This document shows positions 33,147 through 43,061 of a stretch of DNA of 64,000 bases, piece by piece. Each line of letters begins with the position of its first letter. Position 1 is the stretch's first letter. The translations under genes and the position numbers were made by a program. Source of the DNA: Coprinellus micaceus. Taxonomy: Eukaryota; Basidiomycota; Agaricomycetes; Agaricales; Psathyrellaceae. The DNA lies in contig OX596339.1 of assembly GCA_951394405.1 (NCBI GenBank), forward strand, positions 1,550,001 through 1,614,000, in the 5' to 3' direction. Below the pieces are notes generated by a model. It saw nothing but the letters and a program-made list of their open reading frames with translations, ran no database searches and was not told the origin of the DNA.

Positions 33147-34211
33147 AACAACGACCAGCAGCAGTGGTGGGATGAGGGAGACAGTGACCGAAGTGGTCGA
33201 CAGTGATAACAACAAACTGAAACGGCACCAATGATGTTTGCTGCTGATTGCCATTCGCCCCATTGACCCCGACTCGGATGGTCCATGGATCTCGAGCAAC
33301 GAACATCTATTCTTCCAGAACCTCGACAATTACCACAACTCTCGTCACAGGCCTCAGGGCCAAGCAGATAATGGGGATATAATCCCACCTCGGGCAATGA
33401 TTGAGCTCACGGCTCGAGGCTACCCACCCCGATTCAGACGGTTCATTCAAGGGTCAGTATCATCTCCTCCACCAAGTACGGAGAGTTGGGGAGTACAAAG
33501 TCCATCAAGGCTACGTAGAGGTACGCCCATCTGCCTCCCGAAGAGAATATTAAGACGGGAGTTCCAGCGTTGCACCAGTAACCGGGCTCTCCGAGCACCC
33601 CCATAGAATGCTCCCACCTTGTCCACATCCTCCACCGGCCATGAGTCTAAATACGCTCCTCATTTCGTTGGAAACCATCAGCGGTGATCGAACGACATGA
33701 GGGGACTGTCGACCTCCGGAGAAATTTTTGGGACGGCATGCAGGAAATGGCGATACAACGGCGACATTTCAAGGCGGGCGAGGCTTTCGACCTGCTGCTT
33801 CATCCATACATTCAGTTCCAGGAGAAAGGCGTGAACCTGGCTCTTCCAGACCGCAGTACATTCATTCCATGAGCACAAACAACGTGATGACTCGGTGTAA
33901 TCGGCTCGCCATTTGTGCCGAAATGAGAGACCCTGCAGCGGGCGCTTGTTGAACGCCAAGCTGATCACAGTCCCTCGATCATTGCTTTGAACCCCGAATC
34001 GCCCTCCTCTACCTCCCCAAAGTTCAGCCTGCGAGGAACGACAAGACGGGGGTCTCATAGCCCCTAGCATTCATAACGGTACCTGAAGAAGTTGTCCATG
34101 AACCCCAACATCCCGTAAACGGTTGGCTATCCGTGGGATACATGACCAAAAGTAGAGGCACTCAGTGCTTCCTCTACCAACGCGCTATCGCATCCCCTGC
34201 ATCTCCCCAAC
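33147..34211. promoter_or_regulatory. Divergent upstream region of MED19 and the BAR-like gene
   Basis: About 1.07 kb. A 130-residue ATG frame on the minus strand (33678-34070) has no recognised domain and no supporting signal, so it is not called. No TATA box is clear for either neighbour. Confidence 0.4.
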
Positions 34212-37156
34212 ATGGCGACGCCCGCCGCGGCGCCCCTTCTCGCTGAGAGAGCCGACATCCACAAGTCCTGCAGGTCTCTCGAAAGCATTCTCAATGTACT
34301 GAACGAGTATTGTGAAGCTGTCGGTGTCGTTGTTGCCCTCCAGAAGAAGTTGGCCAAGGCGTTGAGGGAGGCAGCAGGGCTGAAGGCGACAGGCGAGATA
34401 GCTGGTACGCACTGATACAAGTTCATCCTCCAGAAGTTATGCTGATTCTCACATGCAGCAAATGCCCTGGCTGGGAGCGCGACTATATTCGACGCACTCT
34501 TCGAAGTTGATACCAAATATACCAAGTTCGCCGACAAGGAATATGACGCCATTGGTGCTGAGGTCAAGAAATGGTTCAAGAAACTGGTCGTAAGTATCGA
34601 TAGATTCGAACCAGTACAACCATTGACTGGAGATGGTGGTAGAAAGAGGAAAAGGCGCACGATCAGAAGCTAGAGAAGGCGAATGCCCGAATCAAGCAAG
34701 CTGGTAGGCGCCCAGGAACACGCAAACGGCTGGATCCAGACTGACCATACTTTTCCAGGTCAGAACTTTGAGAAGAAGTCCAAGAAGAACGCCTCCGATG
34801 CTGCAGAGGAGCATGCTAGGTATATCAACCTCATTAGCACGCTGGGCCCCGAGATCTCTCAAGAGAAGTAGTACGTCCTGACGTCGTTGCGTGGTCATCA
34901 GTCTCTGAAACAGATTCAGCAACCACGCGCTGGGCGTAACCCAACGGCACAACTCGACCACTGCCAGTGTCGCGAGCTGCATTGCTCGCATTGCTGACGC
35001 GGAATGGCTGAGGGCATGTGAAGACGTTCGACTCCTAGCTCCAAATATCGGTACTCTGACGCAATGGCGCATGCTCTGCGAAGGCGGCTGGACAGAACCT
35101 ATGCCACAAGGCCTACCCGACGGCCAGGATACTGTGTCGTCATCGGCGAATACGCGTACATCTTCCCCAGACCCAGACATACCCGATTCCATGGGACCAC
35201 TCCCCCACGACACCGACGTACCAGCGACACCAGACCACCAACATCAGCAACCATTCTCCTCCGCGAGGGCCTCCCCAGTCCAGCAGCGATACCCCTTGCC
35301 CTCACCACATATCTCCCCCAATGTATCGAACCAGAATCTAGCAGAACCCCAGCCAAGGAAGGCTGCACCTTCACCCCGTATTTCACTCAATGTATCAAGT
35401 CAAAGTCTAACCCAGTATAACCCTCCCGCCCCTGTGGAACGGCCACCACCACCGAGCGCGTTTGATACCCTGAAACCCCCATTCTTCGACCCAACCACCG
35501 GGTCCGTTCGCACTCTCTCCGCATTCCCAGCTCCCCCAACCCACTTCCCAATCCCTCCTGTGCGTCAGCAAACTCAAACCTCCGTCCAATCTATACCTTC
35601 TTCCAACGCAACCCAATCCCCCGCTGCACATGCGCCCTTCACCGAGTCACCAATATCCGCCTCCCAAGAATTGGCTTCACAGAGCGACAGGGGCCCTTCG
35701 CCGGATCATAATTCATCGAAGAAACCATCTTCATCTTCTTCCCCAGAACAGAGATACCGAGATTATCGCCACGTTCAAGAGGAACAGTCGCCTCACCTGG
35801 AACTGAACCGTCCGCAGCCCGTTCGTGCAACAACGACGTCATCGCGGCCAGCCCCTATCGAAGAAGTCGACCGTGATTCGCGGGACGAGGGAAGGCTCCC
35901 TCCATCCGTCTCCCCCAGAGAGGCATACCTACCCCAACGGGAGCCTTCAGAGTTTGGCGAGCAACGGGGGCTTGCCTCGAAAGCTCACACATACGATGCT
36001 CTTCGCAGAGGGCCTGATAGGACTGATTCCGTCATCAGCAATGGGAGCCTCGTTGCTGCCATGCGAGACCGGTATTCGACCAACGTGAGCAAAAGCTTGT
36101 TTTTCATTATTCGACCGCGCTTCTGATCACCAAGTATTACAGAATGATTCCGCCTCGTTACCTCTACAGAGGGACCCCCCTCGTATACCTACGAAGGTTA
36201 CCGACCTCGCGGCGCGGTACCAATCTCCAGACTCTCCCTCGTCCTCTCGTCCACTATCATCCTCACCAACGGGACGATACCAACCCTCAGAGTCCCCGTC
36301 ATCATCTCGTCCCAGAGCAGCCTCACCCCCTGTGCAAAGGCAACTCTCCTTCCCAATGGTACCAAAGCAAGACTCCCCGCGACCGACACACAGAGCAGGC
36401 TCCAACTCTATCTCGACTTCGACCCCTACGATCGAAGAGGACGTGATGAGGCGACGGAGACAGGAGTCAGACTTTGACCAGCGAGAACGCGAGCTTCGGG
36501 AACGCGAAAGGGAACTGGAGTTTCGGGCGCGAGAGCTCGAGAGTCAGAGGGCGCAGTTGATGACTGTGCATGAGGGCCGCACGGGCGATTCCCAGAGACC
36601 GCCCATTAGCCCTATTAACCGTCCCCGGCGTGTCTCTCTTCGAAAGCAGGTACAACGACCGCAATCCCAAATGTCAGTAGAAGAGCCACCGGAATCTCCA
36701 CGGCAGCAACGGTCACAGTTTTCCGCGTCCCCCGGACCTGGAAGATATGCCGGTGACGAGGGCTACCGCCACTTGGAGGAGAGGGAGAAGGAACATGCCC
36801 CATATTGCGGGTGCCATTCGTGCTCGGCGTCCAAGTACGCTGCATCGAGCCCTTCGCGTGAAGGTGGAAACGCACTTCGGCCGCCTTCGTCTCCCGACAA
36901 ACCGAAAGGCGGTTGGATGAGGAGGCTCAGCATGCCTGGAGGACTGACCCAAGCCTTCAGTAGCGATGGGAAACGCAACGGCTCGGGATATGCTCTGGGG
37001 AGTGGGGTCTCGAGTACAACGCTTGCACAGCAGCAGAAGAAGGGCATACTGTCGTTCGATGGGAGGAAGAACGCCAGCGCTACCAATCTTTTGCGGCCAC
37101 CTTCGGAGCAAGGTGGCGGGAGGAGGAGTGTAGAGGGCGACCGGCGGCGCCAGTGA
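34212..37156 (+). CDS. BAR/IMD-like membrane-curvature protein with long disordered tail
   Basis: A multi-exon plus-strand gene from ATG 34212 to the TGA at 37154-37156. The first roughly 250 residues form a helical, coiled-coil-rich domain (ADIHKSCRSLESILNVLNEY, VALQKKLAKALREAA, DALFEVDTKYTKFADKEYD, EEKAHDQKLEKANARIKQA, NFEKKSKKNASDAAEEHARY). The pattern fits the I-BAR/IMD or Ivy1-like group that binds and curves membranes. After it come about 600 residues rich in Pro, Ser and Arg. This tail includes a charged coiled coil (DFDQRERELRERERELEFRA), a Cys/His motif (HAPYCGCHSCSAS) and a conserved-looking C-terminal block (GGWMRRLSMPGGLTQAFSSD). The domain assignment rests on pattern, not on catalytic residues, and classical BAR is an alternative. 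Basic Ser-rich tail motifs suggest regulation by phosphorylation, which is inference. Confidence 0.75.
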
Positions 37157-37594
37157 TAACCCGAAAGGACTCAGTAGTAACGACCTCTTGATTATCCCTT
37201 TTTACACGTGTAATACTGATACCCTTTGCTCTGTATCTATAGTGTTGTTGTATCGCCTCGTGTATACCATGGAACCCCCATTTCCGCTCGCTTTCCGCGC
37301 GATTCAATGTCAGCGGACTATCACACCCTGTACCGCTCACGAAATGCGGCACGACTCGGGGGCATCTGCACGGTCATGACACCTAGAACCGCCTTGGAAG
37401 GGTTGTTTTCCTGAAGGGTACCTTTGCGTTCTATTAGTGTATTGGGTGGCGGATGTGGGTCCGACCCATTCTGCCTGTCGATCCCCATGACTGCGATCCT
37501 GTGCGAATGACATCGGACTTCGGGCGTCAATAGCTCTCTATATATATGCCTGGGTCGATGGTGAAGTGCTGTTATCCCCTCCGTTCGCTTGAGA
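37157..37594. promoter_or_regulatory. Intergenic, upstream of membrane glycoprotein copy B
   Basis: About 440 bases. A TATATATA stretch at about 37540-37547, roughly 50 bases before the ATG at 37595, is a plausible TATA element. No gene is seen. Confidence 0.45.
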
Positions 37595-39110
37595 ATGGCT
37601 CACATAATCCTGCCAAACATCGAATATCCAGTCACTCATGAATTTGAGTCCAAGCTCTTCAACAGATTGGCCTATACTGCAGCGTTGCTTTCCCTGGTCA
37701 TCCTCGCAATCGCCAACGGTACGTCCCATGGGCCTCCCTACCGACTCACGCTGACTCGTCTCCTACAGTCGCACTGGTCGGGTACGAGCCTAACGTTGTT
37801 CTGAGCAGCAACTTCAATGACACTCAATCCTTCTGGTTTCACTCCTTCGTTCGCCCACCAAAACCTGGAACCCTCTGCGACCCTCACGTGTTGAATGTCG
37901 GCGAATCCCTTGTCACAAACACGTCGATTTTCGAGTGGAAAATACTGGCCGTTACCCGACCTAATGCCGGGAAATCTGGTATAGCGTATAACGGGGCCAC
38001 GCTGGACAATTGTGACGTCGCCCAGATGAGTTTCTTCGGCGACATCCGGACGTGGAACCTAGAAATCAATGCCTACGTTGCTTGCAGAGGGCTCGATGGC
38101 CTAGAAGTTATTTCAACAACCACACTGGCATTCTCCCCACTCCCCGGACGCCGGGGTCCCATTCTGCGGAACGTCAGAACATCAAACGACGACCCTCTGA
38201 ATACGAACTTGATGGACATGTGTGTGGTTGACGATTCGTTCGCATTCTCTTTCACGATCTAACCCCATCTCCCTTCAGGTTGGTGGCCGCCACCGATGAC
38301 ACGGGATACCGCGTCTGGAACGCCTTTCTGGCGTCTAATCGCACTGGAACTGTCGCCATTTCCCTCGAGGCATACCCTGAGTTCTGCCCCATCTCAGTCG
38401 GTGTTCGAGCGAATGGCACCACGCTTCCTTGTTACGATGAACCACCCCAGTTCAACCTCACAGCAGCGAACGTGATCGCCGCGAACTTTGAACTCACACA
38501 AGACGCCTCTTTCCCTTCTTCTACACCAGATCCGTTCGTTTTGGACGACCAGTTCCGCCCTCCCATCACGAACATCCTCCATCTGGCACTTGCCGCCATT
38601 CGCATCGACCTCGGGAACCCCTCCCCCAACAACTTCCTAACGCACCCTGAAGTCCTCAACCAGACTTTGGTCTCGGTTTTCCCTGCAACGTCAAGTATGC
38701 CCAGCTTGGAGTCTCGACTGGTTGCACATCTACGAGAGCAAGCGCTTCTCATCGGAGCAGGGTCAAAGTCGGATTTTGACCCATTCCGTGTTCCCGGACC
38801 TTCGACGGTGCAGGCTGTCTATGTGTGCAGACTCCAAAAGCGAAAGAGTGCAGGAAATCTCGTCGTGACAGTATTCGTTGCAACGGCTGGGATGTTCACG
38901 TCGGGATGGGCGTTCTTCATTCTTGTGGCTCGATATGTCCTCGCAAAGAGGGCGGGAGACGCCACCAGCGACGCGAAGAATGAATGGCATTGTGACAAGT
39001 CGGGGGGCGCCAACCTGCACCTGTTGAACGCGAGCAATAGTGAGATTGGCAAAGTAGAGGATGCACCCTTTGATACACACGTGCCAACGAGGGGAGCAGC
39101 TAATAACTAA
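37595..39110 (+). CDS. Two-pass membrane glycoprotein of unknown function (copy B)
   Basis: Three exons, 37595-37718, 37769-38219 and 38279-39110, give 468 residues. It aligns throughout with copy A at 9481-10865: identical intron phases and the same lengths for exons 1 and 2. Shared blocks are LPNIEY, LSSNF-ETQ/DTQSFWFHS, TRPNAGKS, GATLDNCD, AAIRIDLGNPSPNN, LTHPEVLN-TLV, PGPS-VQAVYVC and FVATAGMFTSGWA. Hydrophobic segments are at the N-terminus (LAYTAALLSLVILAIA) and near residue 400. Sequons are numerous in between, so the central domain probably faces the lumen or outside. Copy B carries an extra hydrophilic tail of about 50 residues after the last helix. No known domain or catalytic motif is recognised. 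Confidence 0.85.
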
Positions 39111-39222
39111 GGGACACACTGCAGCAGCAGTCGCGTTAACTGTGGAGGATGAACCCTAAGTGTACCAGTTTCCCCCCCATTTAGAGTAAAACCACACCCT
39201 TTGTAATACATTCGAGCTATGT

Positions 39223-41115
39223 TTACCAGTGACCGTAGACTTTCTGTGCCTGATAGGGCTCTTCCAGTTCCTTGACCTCTTCCTCGGTGAGTTTGATGTC
39301 AAGTCCCGCTGCGTTGTCGCCTTTATCAGAGGGAGTAGAGGGGAGAAAGGGACGAAAGTACGAACCGATCAAGTCGGCAAGGTTCTCCAAGGATGTTGTC
39401 CCAACGATAGGAGCTGAGACCCCTGGACGCGACGCGATCCACGCAAGGGCAATCTGAGCCATGCTCACTCCGCGTTTCTTCGCAATCGCTTCAACCCTAT
39501 AAACGTGCACGTCGGCATTGATAACTAGGTACCTCGAGTCATTTGAACTCACTTCGCGACAATCTTCTCTGTTCCTTCGCCAAAGGAGTAGCCCTTGACA
39601 ATTCTGGATGACCATCAGTGACTGTCCTTCAGGGAGAGCTCAAGGGTCTACAAACCTGTCCACGCTTCCTCGCTTTGTGTCACCCAAAGCGGCGAGCGGC
39701 CTACAGAGAAGACCGCGAGCCAAGGGGGACCAGGGAATAGACCCCACACCGAAGAGCTGTGAAAGCATATTGAGTGAGGCACGCGGGGGTAATCTGTGCG
39801 CTAGCCACATACATCCAGGGTGGGGACCATCTCCCGCTCCTCCTCACGGTAGATGAGGTTATGGTGGTTTTGCATCGAGATAAAGGGGGTAAGCTTGTTG
39901 TTTATGGCGTAGTCTGAATGTAATGAGTAAGTTGAGGCACTGCGTTACCCGAAAGTATGACCCACTTTGCATAGCATGGACTGTGCGTTTATGGGATGGT
40001 CAGAGGCTGCTGTTCAAGATTGGAAGAGTGGCGAACGTACATTGATAGGCATAACAGGATGACATGCCAATGTAGCGCACATAGCCTGCCTGTACGACGT
40101 CGTGGAGGGCTTGCATCTGCATCCGCGGGGTATGAGTATTGCTTCCCGTAGCAAAAATCTCGTCAAGCGCGCACCGTTTCCTCAATAGGGGTGTTAGGGT
40201 CGAAGCGATCAGAATATATGATATTCAGAAAGTCAATACAGTCCGATGTCCGACATACCGACAGACCGACAACCGGCTTTCCAACTCCCATACGTCCTCG
40301 AAGCGATGGCCTAAAAATCAACTCGGAGGAAGTGGGGCTCCTATTGCGTCGGCCCAGGTTACTCACATTGGAGGACGTCAATATAGTCGAGCTGGAGACG
40401 GTCAAGGCTGTGCTTGACGGATTCGAATATATGCTAAAGGCAAAGATTCGGATGAGTCGTGCGTTGGTGGAGGTCGTTGATATCTCCTCTACCTTCCTGC
40501 TGAGGCCGTATTGATTCGCATACCCGACTGAGTCTGCGAGTTCGTTGTTTCCCCAGTACTGCGGTTCGTTGTAGTCCCTCTTGACAACACCGTAGAGCTA
40601 AACAACGCGTTATTAGGACGAAGCTGCCGCTTTAGTGATCGATACTCACCTTGGTCAGAACGACAATCCCATCTCGCGGCAATTGCAACTGTTTGATCGC
40701 TTTCCCCAGAATTCGCTCAGATTCGCCATCTGAGTAGACCTATGGTACGATATATTATGAGATAACAGTCGGCATGGGAGAGCCATGGGAACTTGCATTA
40801 GCGGTGTCGAATGCATTGATACCGGCATCGTATCTGAAAAAAGTGGGATCGATCAGCGGGCGCTTATAATTAGCTCTCGTACGGGAGGGACACGGACGCT
40901 GCTTTGATATACTTGATGGATTCCTCTTCATCTAGAACCCAAGGTTGCCACTCTGGGGAGCCGTAAGACATGCAACCAAGGATGATCTTGGAAACTTTCA
41001 ACCCGGATTTGCCCAGGCGAACTGCGTAGCATGCGATGAGCCTTGTGTTGAATGCGTGAAAAGGGGATCAAGGCGGACCATATTGCATATTGGTCTTCTG
41101 TTGCTCGGCGGACAT
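39223..41115 (-). pseudogene. Aldo-keto reductase gene interrupted by an 88-bp insertion
   Basis: Starting at ATG 41115, exons encode a full aldo-keto reductase of the large yeast/fungal type: VRLGKSGLKVSKIILGCMSY, YDAGINAFDTAN, VYSDGESER, LADSVGYANQYGLSRK, HIFESVKHSLDRLQLDYIDV, LHDVVQAGYVRYIGMSSCYA, MQNYAINNKLTPFISMQNHH, LFGVGSIPWSPLARGLL, IVKGYSFGEGTEKIVAK, GVSMAQIALAWIASRPGVSA and the C-terminus KVYGHW. These are NADPH-dependent carbonyl reductases. Two lesions sit in one exon: an 88-base insertion at 40210-40297 flanked by the direct repeat TCGAAGCGAT (40200-40209 and 40298-40307), and loss of two bases in a GC run near 40170. The first brings in a stop codon and the insert has no GT-AG splice pair. 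One intron (40796-40740) is GC-AG. All other exons look intact, so the disruption is probably recent. Confidence 0.75.
40200..40307. mobile_element. Short insertion with 10-bp target-site duplication
   Basis: Inside the CHRFDPNTP-coding exon of the aldo-keto reductase gene, 88 bases (40210-40297) are bounded by two perfect copies of TCGAAGCGAT. Removing the insert and one repeat restores the exon sequence around H-R-F-D-P-N-T-P. There are no clear terminal inverted repeats; the insert begins CAGAATATATG and ends CATACGTCC on the plus strand, and contains the palindrome GAATATATGATATTC. It is too short to encode anything. A target duplication of about 10 bases is typical of Mutator-like elements, but the class is inference. 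Confidence 0.65.
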
Positions 41116-41471
41116 GGCAGTACTTTGCGATATGGGTGGGTTGGGCGAGAGGGAGTCAGGTATAGGTTGGACCTCAGTTAGGATTTACAAGCCAAGATAC
41201 TCTGTGACTTTATAGATCCAAAAGTCCGGCGGCAGGCGATGACGAATGTGTTCGGCTACGGGACCGAACCATGACAGGTAGACTCAGAAGATTAGAAAGA
41301 CGCGAAAGATAGGGACGACGGGAATAGAACCGAGTGAAGACCGAGACATGTGTTGTCAGGGGTGCCGTCACGAGTCCCCCAGAAAAGCGTCGCTCAAGGG
41401 CTCATTAGTTAGACAACAAGCGGGGTATAGATACACGCCTGCTGTAGATATTGAGGGGCGATCCAATGTCC
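41116..41471. other. Intergenic
   Basis: About 356 bases between the start of the aldo-keto reductase gene and the stop of the short-chain dehydrogenase, both on the minus strand. It should hold the promoter of the former. No motif stands out. Confidence 0.45.
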
Positions 41472-42463
41472 TCAAATCGTGCTCCATCCATTGTCTACGG
41501 GCATCACAATACCCGTAATCCCGAGGCTCAGATCAGACGCGAGAAAAAGAATCGCTCGTGCAGCATCTTCTGGCATTGCAACGCCGTTGGCGGTGCGAGG
41601 CAGTTTGGGGTTGGACTGGATACTAATAACGGGCCTAAATGTGCATGAGTATGTTATGGGGAGGAACGCGAGTTTGGAACACCGTACGTGATCTTTGCAC
41701 TACCTTCCGGGTCCATTTTCTCCATGCCCGCGGGCGGGACAATGTTGGTCCTGACGGCTGTAGATCGAGAGATATTAGCAGGTACATTAGAGGCCAGGAG
41801 ATAACAAGAAACTCACCGCCGGGCGCGATGGCATTGCAACGGACTCCCTCTTCTCTGTAGACCCAGGCAGTGTTTTTCGTCACGCCAATGAGACCGTGTT
41901 TGCTAGCGGTATACGCAACTCCTGCGACTGCTCCACTTATCGCTGCCTTACTCGCCACATTTACGATACTACCCCCACCATTCTGCTTCATGACCGGTAC
42001 CACCTCGCGCATAAGCTTCACGGGAGCCGTTAGATTGACAGCAATGACCCTTTCCCAGGTGTCGTCCGGAACGGTGTCGACGCCGTGGAGGAAATCCATG
42101 ATTCCAGCATTGTTGACGAGGATGTCGATGTTCGCATGGCTGGGAAAAGCCACCTTAAACGCGGCGACGATAGAAGATGGGGCAGTCGGCTCCGTAAGAT
42201 CGACCTGGTGGAATTGGAATGTCTCCCCAGAGGTGATGGAGACAGGAGCTGGAGAAAGATCTACGCCCAAGACCAAGGCCCCGGCCTCGAGAAAGGCGCT
42301 CGCGGTTGCCAGTCCGATACCGCTAGACGCGCCGGTAATAATGGCAGCCTATCAAGGTCTCAGTGTCAAGTCATACTTTCAGATGTGCGAGGGTGTCACG
42401 AAGCAGAGACTCCCAAGTCGCGGTGAACGGGATGCTCACCTTTCCTTGCAAAGCCTTGCTCAT
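41472..42463 (-). CDS. Short-chain dehydrogenase/reductase (classical SDR)
   Basis: Four exons on the minus strand from ATG 42463 (MSKALQGK). The cofactor loop [15 protein letters not shown] follows intron 1. Classical SDR signatures are present: [33 protein letters not shown], and the active site Y-TAS-K in [12 protein letters not shown], then VRCNAIAPG. The end reads [20 protein letters not shown] and [10 protein letters not shown] before the TGA at 41472-41474. The third intron is best placed with donor GTACGG after AKIT, which keeps the frame into [16 protein letters not shown]. The acidic residue after beta-2 (VLGVDLS) suggests preference for NAD(H). The substrate is unknown. The gene is intact and lies on the same strand, 360 bases from the start of the disrupted aldo-keto reductase; coordinated function is only a guess. 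Confidence 0.9.
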
Positions 42464-43061
42464 TGCCTGTGGTTGAGATAGTTGCCCGCTTGGCAGACAG
42501 GCGAGTCACGCTGGGTTGATATGGCGGCTTTTGCAGCACACTCGGTTCAATATAGACAGAACCAATCTCAGGCGCTCTATCGTCAGCAAAAGGGACCCTG
42601 AGCTTCGAGTAGAGAGATGCCCCGCGGTGTGCGTGTGTGTGGGTGAGATATTATGATTCCTGTCAACTGCGATCGCATTCTAGAGCAAGAAGAGGGATGG
42701 TTCCGACGCAGGTGCTTCTGGGCCCCCAGACGGGCTTCAAGAGCTTCGATCGCTCCCACAGCAGTTCGGGGCCAGAGGGCAAACAAAGCAGAGGTCATAG
42801 GATTAGAGCAGCAATTCAAAAGTTGCTACTAAGCGCCCGTGGTGCTCCTTTCGCCCCTTGATTTACACCTGTAGTGGCGATTCATTGAGGAAGTCACGCC
42901 GTAGACGCTGATGGCAGGTGCGTCTAGCATGGGGGAAGAGTGGAACGAAGGTGTTGGTTGAGAACAACGTCGCAACTTGGATCCGAAGGCGGGAATTGCC
43001 GAGGTCGAGGTGATGCCCCGCCAGTATGGGTTGAGCCACTCTCTTTCATCCATCCACCATC
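42464..43061. promoter_or_regulatory. Divergent upstream region of SDR and F-box genes
   Basis: About 600 bases between two divergent starts. It has a short GT-rich run near 42630-42645. No gene and no clear TATA box. Confidence 0.4.

Noticed and set aside
32791..33306. Long minus-strand frame reading across the first MED19 intron
   Set aside because: The conserved blocks FLPPPG and QHLASTQDLLARF are in other frames and are joined cleanly by a GT-AG intron, so this frame is a shadow.
33678..34070. 130-residue ATG frame on the minus strand between MED19 and the BAR-like gene
   Set aside because: No domain, no promoter or splice support, and it fills a divergent promoter region. Frames this long occur by chance at this GC content.
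40210..40297. The insertion as a newly gained, spliced intron (introner-like)
   Set aside because: In the sense direction there is a GTATGG-type donor candidate but no AG near the distal end, so it cannot be removed as a GT-AG intron.
41310..41345. Possible tRNA T-arm on the minus strand (GGTTCTATTCC-like)
   Set aside because: One B-box position does not fit and no D arm or acceptor stem can be folded around it.
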